A stretch of DNA of 64,000 bases from Alistipes sp. GTDB lineage: Bacteria > Bacteroidota > Bacteroidia > Bacteroidales > Rikenellaceae. Below the pieces are notes generated by a model that saw only the letters and a list, made by a program, of their open reading frames with translations, did not search any database and was not told the origin of the DNA. Below are positions 33,848 through 44,573 of this stretch, in pieces. The position numbers and the translations under genes are program-made. Numbering within the stretch: position 1 is the first letter of the stretch; each line of letters opens with the position of its first letter. Where the stretch lies: NCBI GenBank assembly GCA_017937125.1, contig JAGBEH010000001.1, positions 434,001 through 498,000 of the forward strand. Direction: 5' to 3'.

Positions 33848-34798
33848 TCAGTCGAAAGATTGCATTCCCGATTGCGATATGCGTATGATCCGCTGATACT
33901 CGCTCGGTGAAAGTTCCATAAAAAAGTAGTGTATAGGGTCTACGCGCATACCGTTTACCCGTACTTCGTAGTGCAGGTGCGGCGAGAGCGAAAGCCCCGA
34001 ATTGCCCGACAGTGCTATGATGTCGCCGCGGTTTACCTTCTGCCCCTTGCCGACCTTCGCCGACGACAGGTGGCTGTATTGCGTTTGATAGCCGTTGCCG
34101 TGGTCTATTATTATGCTTTGCCCGAATGTCGAGTTGCGTCCCGAAACCTCCTTTACCGTTCCGTCGGCCGTGGCGAATACGCTCGAACCCTCGGGTACGG
34201 TGTAGTCTACGCCCTGATGCGATTGCAGGGTGCGATAAAACGGATGCATAAGCGTCCCGTAGCCTGCGGTAAGCAATGTCAGACGGTTGTTGATGACGGG
34301 CTGTATCGACGGTATGTAGTTTATCCCGTTGCCGAGCCTTTGCATCTCCTCCTCGAGCCTGTTTCCCGAAAGTCGGAGTTCGGCCATTTTCGTTTCGAGA
34401 ACCGCTATCCCGTCGTTCAGCTTGCGGCGGAGCTGCCGTTTGGATTTCCCGAGCATCTGTTCGTGGAGCCTGAGCCGTTCCGTTTCGAATTCGGTTCCCA
34501 GTTCATAAGGATCCGCTTCGAAAAGGATGTTGAAGACGTTGCGGTCGCGCTCGCCGAGATTGTCGAGTACGGTAGCCAGCGAATCGTAGCGGATTTCGAG
34601 TTCGGCGTATTGCTCGCGCAAGAGGTCGGTCGAGTGCTTCAATCTGTATTCGACGGGCGTGTCGAAGAAGAGCGAGAATATGACGTAGTAGATTACGGCC
34701 GCCCCCAACCATACGAGCGATTTGGTCAGCAGACGTATTATCTTCTGCCGCCGAGCCTTGTATTCGAGCAGTTTGCGCTTCTTGTCTTCGATATTCAT
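33848..34798 (-). CDS. Membrane-anchored M23 metallopeptidase
   Basis: Protein of 316 aa. A basic cytoplasmic N-terminus and one membrane helix (about 28-46) precede a coiled-coil stretch (about 58-160) and a C-terminal M23 domain. The metal motifs are all there: H-Q-G-V-D, Y-S-H-L, and S-P-H-L-H-Y-E. It is expected to face the periplasm and cut peptidoglycan, or regulate a partner that does. It lies 4 bp after its paralogue and shares the same architecture. Confidence 0.88.
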   Translation of the reverse strand: MNIEDKKRKLLEYKARRQKIIRLLTKSLVWLGAAVIYYVIFSLFFDTPVEYRLKHSTDLLREQYAELEIRYDSLATVLDNLGERDRNVFNILFEADPYELGTEFETERLRLHEQMLGKSKRQLRRKLNDGIAVLETKMAELRLSGNRLEEEMQRLGNGINYIPSIQPVINNRLTLLTAGYGTLMHPFYRTLQSHQGVDYTVPEGSSVFATADGTVKEVSGRNSTFGQSIIIDHGNGYQTQYSHLSSAKVGKGQKVNRGDIIALSGNSGLSLSPHLHYEVRVNGMRVDPIHYFFMELSPSEYQRIIRISQSGMQSFD

Positions 34799-34802
34799 AC
34801 CG

Positions 34803-35768
34803 TTATTCCACTTCGAGGTCGGTATCCTTCATCTCCTCGATGAGCTTGCGATACTCGTCCACACTCATATTCCTGTTGAAATAGTTTACGGGATTTACTA
34901 CCTGCCCCATATATATGACTTCGTAATGCAGGTGCGGACCCGTGCTGCCGCCCGTCGTGCCGACCTTGCCTATCAGCTGCCCGCGTGTGACTTTCTGTCC
35001 TTTCTCGACGAGAATTTCGCTCAGATGGGCATAGCGCGTCTTGTAGCCGAATTCGTGATTGAGCAATACCTGTTTGCCGTAACCCTTGCGGCGCTGGCCG
35101 ATGTCCGTTTTCTCGACTATGCCGTCGCCCGAAGCATATACGGGCACTCCTTTGTCGCAGGCCATATCCACTCCTTTGTGGAATTTGCGTATCTTGTATA
35201 TCGGGTGATAGCGCATTCCGAACGAATAGAGGGCCTTGAGCTGTACACGGTCGATAGGCCATATGGCAGGTATGGCCGACGAGAGACGCTCCTTGTTTTT
35301 CGCGAGTATCTGCAACTCGTCGAACGATACCGATTCGAGATATATCTGCTGGGCGAGCGCATCCATATCCCGCCACGTGTCGGTCATAAGCGTCGTGTAT
35401 TCGTCGCCGCGCAGCGAGGCGTATTTCGATTCGGGATAAGGCTCGGCCCTGACGGCTACGGTGTCCGACGAGAACAGTGCGCGATAGACGAAATTGTCGC
35501 GATGCTTTATCTCCTCGAGTTTGCGTTCGGCTACTCTTATCTTGTCGCGCATTATGCCGTATTTGAGTACCAGTTCGCGGTTGTCGCGGTTGATGCGGTA
35601 CATTTTCGGGGTGTAGAACATATACGAGAATACGACGTTGAAAAGCGATATCGCGATGAACCCGATGAGCATCTTGCGCACGAGTACATACATCCGCAAC
35701 CGATAGCTGACCGCTTCGCTTTCGTGTGCCGCCGTGTCGTCGGTCCGGATGTTCGCTTTTTGTCCCAT
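34803..35768 (-). CDS. Membrane-anchored M23 metallopeptidase
   Basis: Protein of 321 aa. One membrane helix (about 31-52, L-I-G-F-I-A-I-S-L-F) is followed by a helical linker and a C-terminal M23 domain. The zinc motifs are present: F-H-K-G-V-D, Y-A-H-L and G-P-H-L-H-Y-E. It is the first gene of the operon and a distant paralogue of the next gene. Bacteroidota members of this type often begin with the same cytoplasmic tail plus coiled-coil layout. Confidence 0.88.
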   Translation of the reverse strand: MGQKANIRTDDTAAHESEAVSYRLRMYVLVRKMLIGFIAISLFNVVFSYMFYTPKMYRINRDNRELVLKYGIMRDKIRVAERKLEEIKHRDNFVYRALFSSDTVAVRAEPYPESKYASLRGDEYTTLMTDTWRDMDALAQQIYLESVSFDELQILAKNKERLSSAIPAIWPIDRVQLKALYSFGMRYHPIYKIRKFHKGVDMACDKGVPVYASGDGIVEKTDIGQRRKGYGKQVLLNHEFGYKTRYAHLSEILVEKGQKVTRGQLIGKVGTTGGSTGPHLHYEVIYMGQVVNPVNYFNRNMSVDEYRKLIEEMKDTDLEVE

Positions 35769-35796
35769 TCTTCGAAATTTACGCGCTTCGATGATG

Positions 35797-35828
35797 CAAA
35801 ATTAGTTAGAAATATGTATTTTTGCAAC
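35797..35828. promoter_or_regulatory. Overlapping divergent promoters for the M23 operon and alaS
   Basis: Minus strand: GTTG (35825-35828), a 20-bp spacer and TAATTTTG (35797-35804) for the M23 operon. Plus strand: TATTTTTG (35817-35824) 43 bp before the alaS ATG. The two promoters overlap physically, so polymerase binding at one should hinder the other. Confidence 0.55.
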
Positions 35829-35866
35829 TCGAATCTATAACGTGTAAATTAGTAAGGCAAGTATAT

Positions 35867-38479
35867 ATGGAGTCCAACAAAATCAGACAGGCTTTCCTCG
35901 ATTTCTTCGAGAGCAAGGGCCATACGATCGTACCGTCGGCACCGATGGTCGTCAAGAACGACCCGACGCTGATGTTCACCAATGCGGGTATGAACCAGTT
36001 CAAGGATATTTTTCTGGGCAATGCGCCGCGCAAGTATCCGCGTGTGGCCGATACCCAGAAATGCCTGCGCGTCTCGGGCAAGCACAACGACCTGGAAGAG
36101 GTGGGGCACGATACCTATCACCACACGATGTTCGAAATGCTCGGCAACTGGTCGTACGGCGATTACTTCAAGAAAGAGGCGATATCGTGGGCTTGGGAGC
36201 TGCTGACCGATGTTTACGGATTGCCTAAAGAGCGTATGTACGCCACCGTATTCGAGGGCAGCGAAAGCGACGGGGTGCCGTTCGACAGCGAGGCCTACGA
36301 CTACTGGAAACAGTTCCTGCCCGAAGACCATATCATTCGCGGCAACAAGCACGACAATTTCTGGGAGATGGGCGAAACGGGTCCCTGCGGTCCGTGCAGC
36401 GAGATTCATTTCGACCTGCGCGACGAGGCGGAGATAGCTGAAACGGCAGGCCGCGATATGGTCAATACGGGGCATCCGCAGGTGATAGAGATATGGAACC
36501 TCGTATTTATGCAGTTCAACCGCAAGGCCAACGGTTCGCTCGAGCCGCTGCCTGCGAAGAACGTCGATACGGGTATGGGCTTCGAGCGCCTGTGTATGAT
36601 TATGCAGGGCAAGAAGTCGAATTATGACACGGACGTTTTCCAGCCTACCATTCAGCGCATCTCTGCGATGTCGGGCAAGCGCTACGGCGATGACGGTAAG
36701 ACCGATGTGGCTATGCGCGTCATTGCCGACCACCTGCGCGCCATAGCATTTTCGATAGCCGACGGCCAGCTGCCGTCGAATGTAAAGGCGGGATATGTCA
36801 TCCGCCGCATCCTTCGCCGCGCGGTGCGTTACGGCTATACCTATCTCGGTTTCAACGAGCCGTTCATCTGCAAGTTGGTGGCGACGCTCGTCGAACAGAT
36901 GGGCGGGCAGTTCCCCGAACTCAAGGCGCAGCAGACGCTTATCGAGCGTGTTATCGAGGAGGAGGAGGCTTCGTTCCTGCGTACGCTCGCTACGGGCATA
37001 AATATGCTCGAAGGCGTCATAAAGGGCGTAGGCGGCGGCAAAATTTCGGGCAGGGACGCATTCCTGCTCTACGATACCTACGGTTTCCCGATAGACCTTA
37101 CGGAACTGATAGCCAAGGAACACGGTGTGGATGTCGATCTCGAAGGCTTCGAGAAGGAGTTGCAGGCCCAGAAAGAGCGTTCGCGCAACGCCGCGGCACA
37201 GGATATCGACGACTGGCAGGAGATTATGCCTTTGACTCAGAGCGAATTCGTCGGTTACGATATGACCGAGTGCGACGTCAGGATAGCCCGCTATCGCCGT
37301 GTGCAGACCAAAAACAAGACTACCTATCAGCTCGTCTTCGACCGCACGCCGTTCTACGGCAATTCGGGCGGTCAGGCGGGCGATACGGGTTATATCGAGA
37401 GCGAGGAGGGCCGTATAGCCATCATCGACACCGAAAAGGAGAACGGTCTTATAATACATATCGCTGCCGAGCTGCCCGCAAATCCGAGTGCATCGTTCCA
37501 CGCCGTTATCGACGCCGCGAAGCGTCGGTCGGCGGCAAACAACCACTCCGCTACCCATTTGCTCCACGCTGCGCTGCGCAAGGTGCTCGGTACGCACGTC
37601 GAGCAGAAAGGTTCGATGGTATCGCCCGAAGGGTTGCGTTTCGACTTCTCGCATTTCCAGAAGCTGACGACGGAGGAGCTGCGCGAGGTCGAGAGACTGG
37701 TAAACCGTAGCATCCGCGCCAACTATCCGCTCGTCGAGAAGCGCGATGCCACGCAGGAGGAGGCCAAAGCCGCGGGCGCGATGATGCTCTTCGGCGAGAA
37801 ATACGGCGACAAGGTGCGTATGGTACGCTTCGGCGACTCGGTGGAGTTGTGCGGCGGTACCCATACCTCCGCGACGGGAAATATCGGGTTCTTCAAGATA
37901 GTTGCCGAGACCGCCATTTCGGCCGGCGTACGCCGTATCGAGGCCGTTACTGGCGAGAAGGCGGAGAATATCCTCTATGCTGCCGAAGAGACTATCAAGA
38001 GCATAGGCGAGATCGTCGGCAATGCCCAGATCGCACAGGCCATACGCAAGCTCGTCGAGAACAACGAGGCGTTGAGCCGTGAAGTCGATGTGGCGCGCAA
38101 GGAGCAGGTCGAAAGTTGGACGGAGCGCATTCTGAACAACACGGAGGAGCATCACGGTATAATGAAGATCGCTATGCAGATACCTCGCGCGGGCGACTTC
38201 ATCAAGGATTTGGCTTATAATTTGCGCTCACGCAAGAAGAATCTGGTGTTCGTCGTCGGTTCGAACTACGACGGCAAGGTCTCGCTGATGGTTATGCTCG
38301 GCGACGAGATAGTCGAAAAGGGCGTCGATGCGGGTGCCGTGGTTCGCGAGGCCGCGAAGCTGATAAACGGCGGTGGCGGCGGTCAGAAGTTCTTCGCTAC
38401 GGCGGGCGGCAAGAATGCTGAAGGCTTGCAGCAGGCTATCGACAAGGCGGTCGAAATAATTATGGAAAAGTTAAAATAA
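35867..38479 (+). CDS. alaS: Alanine--tRNA ligase
   Basis: Protein of 870 aa. The class II core opens with [14 protein letters not shown], then T-N-A-G-M-N-Q-F-K and the [15 protein letters not shown] motif. The editing domain has [10 protein letters not shown], and E-L-C-G-G-T-H-T for zinc. A C-terminal glycine-rich oligomerisation/DHHA1 domain (G-G-G-G-Q) ends it. AlaRS charges tRNA-Ala and edits Ser and Gly. The ATG at 35867 is chosen; the upstream frame overlaps the promoter. gpmI follows after 7 bp. Confidence 0.98.
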   Translation: MESNKIRQAFLDFFESKGHTIVPSAPMVVKNDPTLMFTNAGMNQFKDIFLGNAPRKYPRVADTQKCLRVSGKHNDLEEVGHDTYHHTMFEMLGNWSYGDYFKKEAISWAWELLTDVYGLPKERMYATVFEGSESDGVPFDSEAYDYWKQFLPEDHIIRGNKHDNFWEMGETGPCGPCSEIHFDLRDEAEIAETAGRDMVNTGHPQVIEIWNLVFMQFNRKANGSLEPLPAKNVDTGMGFERLCMIMQGKKSNYDTDVFQPTIQRISAMSGKRYGDDGKTDVAMRVIADHLRAIAFSIADGQLPSNVKAGYVIRRILRRAVRYGYTYLGFNEPFICKLVATLVEQMGGQFPELKAQQTLIERVIEEEEASFLRTLATGINMLEGVIKGVGGGKISGRDAFLLYDTYGFPIDLTELIAKEHGVDVDLEGFEKELQAQKERSRNAAAQDIDDWQEIMPLTQSEFVGYDMTECDVRIARYRRVQTKNKTTYQLVFDRTPFYGNSGGQAGDTGYIESEEGRIAIIDTEKENGLIIHIAAELPANPSASFHAVIDAAKRRSAANNHSATHLLHAALRKVLGTHVEQKGSMVSPEGLRFDFSHFQKLTTEELREVERLVNRSIRANYPLVEKRDATQEEAKAAGAMMLFGEKYGDKVRMVRFGDSVELCGGTHTSATGNIGFFKIVAETAISAGVRRIEAVTGEKAENILYAAEETIKSIGEIVGNAQIAQAIRKLVENNEALSREVDVARKEQVESWTERILNNTEEHHGIMKIAMQIPRAGDFIKDLAYNLRSRKKNLVFVVGSNYDGKVSLMVMLGDEIVEKGVDAGAVVREAAKLINGGGGGQKFFATAGGKNAEGLQQAIDKAVEIIMEKLK

Positions 38480-38486
38480 TCATACT

Positions 38487-40016
38487 ATGGCAAACAAGAA
38501 AGTTTTACTGATGATTCTGGACGGTTGGGGCGACGGCGATCACTCCAAGTCCGACGTCATCTTTTCGACGCATCCCGAGTATATCTCGAAAATGACGGCA
38601 AGCTATCCCCACGCGCATCTGCGTACCGACGGCGAGAATGTCGGACTGCCCGACGGCCAGATGGGTAACTCGGAGGTCGGACACCTCAATATAGGTGCGG
38701 GTCGCGTCGTCTATCAGGATCTGGTGAAAATCAACCGTGCGTGTGCCGATAACTCCATTTTGGAGAATGCGGAGGTCGTCAAGGCGTTCGAATATGCAAA
38801 GGCGAACGGTGTGAACGTGCACTTTATGGGGCTGGTTTCGGACGGCGGCGTGCACTCGTCCATCGACCACCTTTATAAACTGTGCGACATAGCCGAGCAC
38901 TACGGCATAAAGAATACTTTCGTCCACTGCTTTATGGACGGCCGCGATACCGACCCGAAGAGCGGCAAGGGCTTCATCGAGTCGTTGGAGAAGCATATGG
39001 CTGCATCGACGGGCAGAATCGCGTCGATAATCGGCCGTTACTATGCAATGGACCGCGACAAGCGCTGGGAGCGTGTGAAGGTCGCATACGACCTGCTCGT
39101 GAACGGCACGGGCGAACACGCAACGGATATGGCCGCTGCTATGCAGAAGTCTTACGACGAGGGCGTTACGGACGAATTCGTGAAACCTATAGTCCACGTC
39201 GGAGCGGACGGTCAGCCGATAGGCCGCATTTGCGCGAACGATCTAGTGATATTCTTCAACTATCGCAACGACCGCGCCCGCGAGATAACTATGGTACTCA
39301 CGCAGGATGATATGCCCGAACAGGGAATGCATACGCTGCCGCTGTACTACTGCTGTATGACGCCTTACGATGCGAATTTCAAGGGGTTGCATATACTTTT
39401 CGACAAGGAGAACGTGGCTAATACGATAGGCGAGTACGTTTCGTCGCTCGGGTTGTCGCAGCTGCGTATCGCCGAGACGGAGAAGTACGCGCACGTAACG
39501 TTCTTCCTGAACGGCGGCCGTGAGGAGAAGTTCGGCAACGAAGACCGCATACTGGTGGCGTCGCCCAAAGTCGCGACCTATGATTTGCAGCCCGAGATGA
39601 GCGCATACGAGGTCGCCGACAAGCTGGCCGCTGCACTCGACACGCAGAAATACGACTTCATCTGTCTGAACTTCGCCAACGGCGATATGGTCGGGCATAC
39701 GGGTGTCTACGATGCTATCGTAAAGGCTGTCAAGGCTGTCGATAAGTGTGCCGAAAAGGTCGTAGAAGCTGCGAAACGCAACGGCTACGAGGTAGTGGTG
39801 ATTGCCGACCACGGTAATGCCGACCATGCGGTGAATGCCGACGGTACGCCCAACACGGCGCACTCGCTCAATCCCGTGCCTATTGTAGTGGTGTCCGATC
39901 GCGTGAAAAGTGTCGAGGACGGAATTCTGGCCGATGTCGCTCCGACGGTGTTGGCACTTATGGGAGTTCCGCAGCCCGCCGAAATGACGGGACATTCGCT
40001 CGTCGAGATGAAGTAA
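38487..40016 (+). CDS. gpmI: 2,3-bisphosphoglycerate-independent phosphoglycerate mutase
   Basis: Protein of 509 aa, the usual length. It opens L-L-M-I-L-D-G-W-G, with the nucleophile segment [10 protein letters not shown] (Ser), [17 protein letters not shown] and the metal site V-I-A-D-H-G-N-A-D. It interconverts 3- and 2-phosphoglycerate using two Mn ions. It probably shares a transcript with alaS. Confidence 0.97.
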   Translation: MANKKVLLMILDGWGDGDHSKSDVIFSTHPEYISKMTASYPHAHLRTDGENVGLPDGQMGNSEVGHLNIGAGRVVYQDLVKINRACADNSILENAEVVKAFEYAKANGVNVHFMGLVSDGGVHSSIDHLYKLCDIAEHYGIKNTFVHCFMDGRDTDPKSGKGFIESLEKHMAASTGRIASIIGRYYAMDRDKRWERVKVAYDLLVNGTGEHATDMAAAMQKSYDEGVTDEFVKPIVHVGADGQPIGRICANDLVIFFNYRNDRAREITMVLTQDDMPEQGMHTLPLYYCCMTPYDANFKGLHILFDKENVANTIGEYVSSLGLSQLRIAETEKYAHVTFFLNGGREEKFGNEDRILVASPKVATYDLQPEMSAYEVADKLAAALDTQKYDFICLNFANGDMVGHTGVYDAIVKAVKAVDKCAEKVVEAAKRNGYEVVVIADHGNADHAVNADGTPNTAHSLNPVPIVVVSDRVKSVEDGILADVAPTVLALMGVPQPAEMTGHSLVEMK

Positions 40017-40030
40017 TTCACGGGACGCAG

Positions 40031-40067
40031 AAAAAACGGTTGCACGAATTTCGTGCAACCGTTTTTT
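40031..40067. terminator. Bidirectional terminator
   Basis: AAAAAACGGTTGCACGA pairs perfectly with TCGTGCAACCGTTTTTT between the convergent gpmI and MFS genes. Confidence 0.9.
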
Positions 40068-40111
40068 CTTTTTATTAAAATCGATTAGTGTAAAGGTTGT
40101 ATATAGTTACC

Positions 40112-41482
40112 TTATTTCTTGATATTCGGTTCTTCGAGCCCGTAGTTGTGGCGGCTGTCTTCACGTTTGAGCCACAGTCCGAAGAGGAATGCCAATACGC
40201 CGAACGACGAGAATATGAGCATCGGTACGGTATAGCCGCCTGTCGCGTCGAGTACGGTGCCTATGAGCAGCGGCACGAGGCAGAGACCTATGTTCTGAAT
40301 CCAGAATATGAGACAATATGCCGAGCCGAGGACTTTCTCGTCGATGATCTTCGGTACCGAGGGCCACAGAGCAGCGGGAACGAGCGAGAACGATACGCCG
40401 AGGACGACGATGATGAGCACTGCCAGCCACTTCGACGGGTATAACGGCAGCAGGAACGCGAAACTCATATGGCATACGAACATTATCAGCGCACCGAGCA
40501 TAAGCATCGAAGCTCCCTTGCCCTTGAAGTCGAGCAGGCCTCCGAGGAACGGGGTCAGAATCATTGCCAGAATGGGGAAGCAGCTGAACAGTCGCGCTGC
40601 GGTTTCGGCATCGATGCCCAACGTCACCTCAAGATAGTTCGGCGCGAAACGTTGGAACGGGAATATGGCACTGTAATAGAGCACGCAGAGGAGTGCCACC
40701 AGCCAGAATACCTTGCTCGTGAGAATCTTCCCGAGGTCGCTGATGTGGAACTCGTCTTCCGCCGATTTTTCTTCCGACATTTCGCCCGATGCTATGAGCT
40801 GTTTGTCCAACGCCTTGTCCATAAACGAGAATACGATGTAGCACAGCAGGCCGATTATCAGCAATACGGTGCAGAACGCTACGGGAGCGACTACCGAGTT
40901 GTCGAACTGTTTGGACACGATGGGCGAAATCCACATTACGGCGAACACTCCGAGACGGGCGATGGCCATTTCGAGCCCCATTGCCAGAGCCATCTCCTTA
41001 CCCTTGAACCATTTTGCTATGGCTTTGGATACCGTTGTTCCCGCCATTTCGCATCCGCAGCCGAAGATCATAAATCCCAGCGATGCCATCTTTGCGCTTC
41101 CGGGCAGCGCCACCCACCAGCTGTTGAGCCAGTTGCAGAACTCCGTGGTCTGGAACCAGTCGGTGATGCCGATATACTTGATTACGGCGCCGATGACCAT
41201 CAGCGAGGCGGAAAGGATGCCCGTGAACCTGATGCCCGTTTTGTCGAGGATTATTCCCGCGAATATCAGGAAGAAGCAGAATACGTTGAGGAAATATTCC
41301 GATGCGGCATAGGTGCCGAATGTGCTGCTGTCCCATCCGCGCGACGACTCTATGAGCGATTTCAGCGGCGACATAACATCTACGAACATATAGCCGAAGA
41401 ACATCATCGATGCGATGAGTATCAGCGCTGCCCAGCGCACCGATGCGCTGTCGTTGAGTTTTTTTGTAAAAGTTTCCGTCAT
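40112..41482 (-). CDS. Major facilitator superfamily transporter
   Basis: Protein of 456 aa with about 12 hydrophobic segments and a charged cytoplasmic loop (residues about 220-245). The A-I-A-R-L-G-V-F segment in the middle and the K-G-K-E-M-A-L-A-M-G helix are typical of MFS carriers of the nitrate/oxalate-type and sugar-phosphate-type groups. I cannot name a substrate. It lies 46 bp after the TPR gene on the same strand. Confidence 0.83.
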   Translation of the reverse strand: MTETFTKKLNDSASVRWAALILIASMMFFGYMFVDVMSPLKSLIESSRGWDSSTFGTYAASEYFLNVFCFFLIFAGIILDKTGIRFTGILSASLMVIGAVIKYIGITDWFQTTEFCNWLNSWWVALPGSAKMASLGFMIFGCGCEMAGTTVSKAIAKWFKGKEMALAMGLEMAIARLGVFAVMWISPIVSKQFDNSVVAPVAFCTVLLIIGLLCYIVFSFMDKALDKQLIASGEMSEEKSAEDEFHISDLGKILTSKVFWLVALLCVLYYSAIFPFQRFAPNYLEVTLGIDAETAARLFSCFPILAMILTPFLGGLLDFKGKGASMLMLGALIMFVCHMSFAFLLPLYPSKWLAVLIIVVLGVSFSLVPAALWPSVPKIIDEKVLGSAYCLIFWIQNIGLCLVPLLIGTVLDATGGYTVPMLIFSSFGVLAFLFGLWLKREDSRHNYGLEEPNIKK

Positions 41483-41528
41483 ATCTTGTTTGAATTAGTG
41501 TTTGTTCCCTTCCGTCTGCCGCCGCGCG

Positions 41529-43523
41529 TCAGTCGTGCGACGAATATTGTTTCAGAACGTCGTAAGCCTGCGTTATGCCCAGCTCGCCGGCTTTCGAGAT
41601 GTCGAGACATCCCTTGCGCGTATCTTTCATAAATATCTGTATAAGACCGCGGTTGTAGTACGCCTCGGCGAAATAGGGGTTCAGCGAGAGCGCTTTGGAG
41701 TAGTCCTCGAACGCCTCGGGCAACTGTCCCGACAATGCGAGCAGATTCGCACGGTTGTAATAGCTTACGGCGAAATCGGGATAGAGCTTTATCGCCTTGT
41801 TCAGGTCCGAAATGGCCTCGTCGTAGTTGTACGTCCGTGCCGTATTGTTGTTCAGCCTGTTCGCGGGGTCTGAGTCTATCGCTATTCGTTGGTAGGCATT
41901 GTCTATCGAGGAGATGAAATCTATCATCTCGGCACGGGTAGTCGAACGGTTCAGATAGAGGAACGGGTTGGACGGGTTCTTTTCTATCGCAGCCGAGAAC
42001 GTGGCGACCGCACCCGTATATTGCTTTATGAGCGATTGGGATATGCCGCGCTCGAACAGTTCTTTCCACGTCGCGTCGTCGCGGTTTATGCGCTCGGCCG
42101 ACCTGCGGTCGATCATTACGAGCGAATCCGGCGGCAGGTTGCTTTCGTCGTTGGAGAGTATGAGATACGGATTTTCGAAGCTCGACGCGAAATCCGTCGC
42201 CCGTTGAGCGTGATAGCGTGTCGAAGCCGTAACCGTCGCGGACGTGTCGGGATACATAAGCGTGAACTTGAACAACGGTATGAGGGTCAGGTTGTCCCCT
42301 CCGGACGATTTCGCCGCTATGCGTTCGAAATTGTTGCCCGAGAACTTGCTGTCGAACGAGAGCAGACGGTCGAAACGGCGCGTGGTGTCCGCATAAATGG
42401 AATAGGTGCTGTCGTTGAGACGCGATTTGTACTCGGCGATTTTGCGCTCGGCAATATCCTTGTCGCGCTTGCCGCCTTTGGGGTCGTGAAGCGCGTAGCG
42501 CAGGTAGCTGCGGTTGAGGTAGGCGTTCGCAAAATCGGGATACAGCTCGATGGCCTTCGAATAGTCGTTCACGGCTTTCTCTATTTCGCCGAGACGGGTG
42601 TAGAGTATCGCACGGTTGTAATATACGAGCACATTGTTCGGAGAGTAGGTCGCGACTTTGTCGTAGTCTTCCAATGCGCGGTTGTAATCGCCTATGTTCG
42701 AGCGCAGTATGGCTCTGTTGAAATAGGTGAGCGAGTTCGTCGAGTCGAGGTCTATCACCTTGTCGAAATCTGCGAGCGACTGCATCGGACGGTTGGTGTC
42801 CGAATAGACCAACGCACGATTGAAATACGAAAGCAGATAGTTCGAATCGCATTTTATGGCCATATCGAAGTCCTTTTCGGCATCGGCGTACCGTTTCTGC
42901 TGCATATACAGTTGCCCGCGGCGGTTGTAGCTGTCGGGATTCTCGCGATTGGTACGTATCGCCGTGTCGAAATTCTCATACGCGCGCACCGTATCTTTCA
43001 GATAGAGGTAACATACGCCGCGGTTTATGTAGGCATCCGCCACTTTGCGCTCCTGATTGATGAATTTGTCGAAATCTTCTATCGCTTCCCTGAACTGCTG
43101 GTTCAGCAGACGTGTGACGCCGCGGCTGTAATACGGGCTCGGCAGGTCGGGACGCAGATCTATCGCCTCCTTGAAGTCGTTCAGGGCGTCGTCGTAGTTG
43201 CCCAGCCGCGAGCGCGTTATCGCGCGGTAGGTATATGCCGTCGTGAAAACGGGGTTTTTGCGTATCGCTATCGAGAAGTCGTCGTCGGCACCTAACAGGT
43301 CGTTGAGGTTGTATTTGGCTATGCCGCGCAGGAAGTATCCCTCGTAGGCATCCTCGTCGAAACGCAGCAGTACGTTCAGCGTCCGAATGGCTTCATGGTA
43401 GTCGTTTTTCATCATAAACTGACGCCCCATCCAAAAGAAATACTCCTTGTTGTATTGGGCGCGCGATGTCATGCCGCATAACAGCATAACCGCGAATATG
43501 ATGACCGATACCCCTTTTTTCAT
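41529..43523 (-). CDS. Secreted tetratricopeptide-repeat protein
   Basis: Protein of 664 aa with a signal peptide (ends S-R-A-Q). Roughly a dozen TPR motifs run from residue 25 to about 360, with the repeated Y-F-N-R-A...A-L-x-D-Y/F-x-K-A-I/V-x-L-x-P pattern. An insert without repeats (about 365-510) follows, then three to four more TPRs to the C-terminus. TPR proteins are protein-binding scaffolds; this one should be periplasmic. No partner is obvious. It lies between era and the MFS gene, with 46-47 bp gaps on both sides. Confidence 0.85.
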   Translation of the reverse strand: MKKGVSVIIFAVMLLCGMTSRAQYNKEYFFWMGRQFMMKNDYHEAIRTLNVLLRFDEDAYEGYFLRGIAKYNLNDLLGADDDFSIAIRKNPVFTTAYTYRAITRSRLGNYDDALNDFKEAIDLRPDLPSPYYSRGVTRLLNQQFREAIEDFDKFINQERKVADAYINRGVCYLYLKDTVRAYENFDTAIRTNRENPDSYNRRGQLYMQQKRYADAEKDFDMAIKCDSNYLLSYFNRALVYSDTNRPMQSLADFDKVIDLDSTNSLTYFNRAILRSNIGDYNRALEDYDKVATYSPNNVLVYYNRAILYTRLGEIEKAVNDYSKAIELYPDFANAYLNRSYLRYALHDPKGGKRDKDIAERKIAEYKSRLNDSTYSIYADTTRRFDRLLSFDSKFSGNNFERIAAKSSGGDNLTLIPLFKFTLMYPDTSATVTASTRYHAQRATDFASSFENPYLILSNDESNLPPDSLVMIDRRSAERINRDDATWKELFERGISQSLIKQYTGAVATFSAAIEKNPSNPFLYLNRSTTRAEMIDFISSIDNAYQRIAIDSDPANRLNNNTARTYNYDEAISDLNKAIKLYPDFAVSYYNRANLLALSGQLPEAFEDYSKALSLNPYFAEAYYNRGLIQIFMKDTRKGCLDISKAGELGITQAYDVLKQYSSHD

Positions 43524-43570
43524 TACCTGCTTAACGGTTTTCGCACCGCAAAAATTGTTTCGTACCGCTT

Positions 43571-44452
43571 TTACTCCTGCTCGTAGCCGAAATGACGGAG
43601 CTTGCGCTCGTCGTTGCGCCAGTCGCCGCCGACCTTTACGAACAACTCGAGAAATACTTTCTTGCCCAGAAACTTTTCGAGATCTTCGCGTGCCTGACGC
43701 CCCACCTTCTTGAGTTTCTCGCCCTTATGGCCTATGACGATGCCTTTCTGGGAGTCGCGCGTTACGTATATCGTGGCCGATATGCGGTCTATCGTCGGCT
43801 CCTCCCTGTAGCTCTCTATCTCTATCTCGCAACAGTAGGGTATCTCCTTGTCGTAGTTCAGAAGTATCTTCTCGCGTATTATCTCCGAGGCGAAAAAACG
43901 CAAGGTCTTGTCCGTCAGCGTGTCTTTCGGATAATACGGCTCGCCCTCGGGCAGCCGTTCGAGTATGGCGTCGAAAATCCCGCCGATGTTGAACCCCTCT
44001 TTTGCCGACGCGGGCGCTATCGTAGCATCGGGCAGCAGCGCGTGCCATTTCCCGACCAGCGTTTCCAGCGCTTCGGGTGTCGTGAGGTCTATCTTGTTGA
44101 TGACTACTATCGTCGGAATGCCGCTTCGGGCTATCTTGCCGATGATTTCGGCCGAACGGTCGCTCTGTTCCACCGTGTCGGTCACGTAGAGGATGACATC
44201 GGCATCCTTGACCGCGCCGTTCACGAACTTCATCATCGACTCCTGAAGTTTGTAGCTGGGCTTCAGTATACCCGGTGTGTCGGAATAGACTATCTGGAAA
44301 TCATCGCCATTGACTATGCCCATTATGCGGTGGCGCGTAGTCTGCGCTTTCGATGTGATTATCGACAGCCGCTCGCCGACGAGGGCGTTCATAAGCGTCG
44401 ATTTGCCGACATTAGGATTGCCTATTATGTTTACGAATCCGGATTTGTGCAT
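43571..44452 (-). CDS. era: GTPase Era
   Basis: Protein of 293 aa with G1 G-N-P-N-V-G-K-S-T (about 11-19), the switch region T-T-R-H-R-I-M-G-I, G3 D-T-P-G and G4 N-K-I-D. A C-terminal KH domain has I-V-I-G-H-K-G-E-K-L. Era binds the 3' end of 16S rRNA and acts in 30S assembly. It is the first gene of a likely era-TPR-MFS unit. Confidence 0.97.
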   Translation of the reverse strand: MHKSGFVNIIGNPNVGKSTLMNALVGERLSIITSKAQTTRHRIMGIVNGDDFQIVYSDTPGILKPSYKLQESMMKFVNGAVKDADVILYVTDTVEQSDRSAEIIGKIARSGIPTIVVINKIDLTTPEALETLVGKWHALLPDATIAPASAKEGFNIGGIFDAILERLPEGEPYYPKDTLTDKTLRFFASEIIREKILLNYDKEIPYCCEIEIESYREEPTIDRISATIYVTRDSQKGIVIGHKGEKLKKVGRQAREDLEKFLGKKVFLELFVKVGGDWRNDERKLRHFGYEQE

Positions 44453-44472
44453 TTATAATCTTTTTTAATTTC

Positions 44473-44504
44473 CAAAGATAGACATAAATTCGAATTTATC
44501 CTAA
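44473..44504 (-). promoter_or_regulatory. Promoter of era with a palindrome in the spacer
   Basis: On the minus strand TATCTTTG (44473-44480) is preceded by TTAG (44501-44504) with a 20-bp spacer. A perfect 16-bp palindrome, ATAAATTCGAATTTAT (44484-44499), fills the spacer. Confidence 0.55.
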
Positions 44505-44573
44505 TCGGCGTTCCGAATTGCACACCATATCGGTGCAGGCCTTGTCCGAAGCCACAGGGTCGAACGACGCCCT

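Noticed and set aside
35849-38155. 768-aa antisense ORF opposite alaS
   Set aside because: Mirror frame of a complete alanyl-tRNA synthetase; no domain seen.
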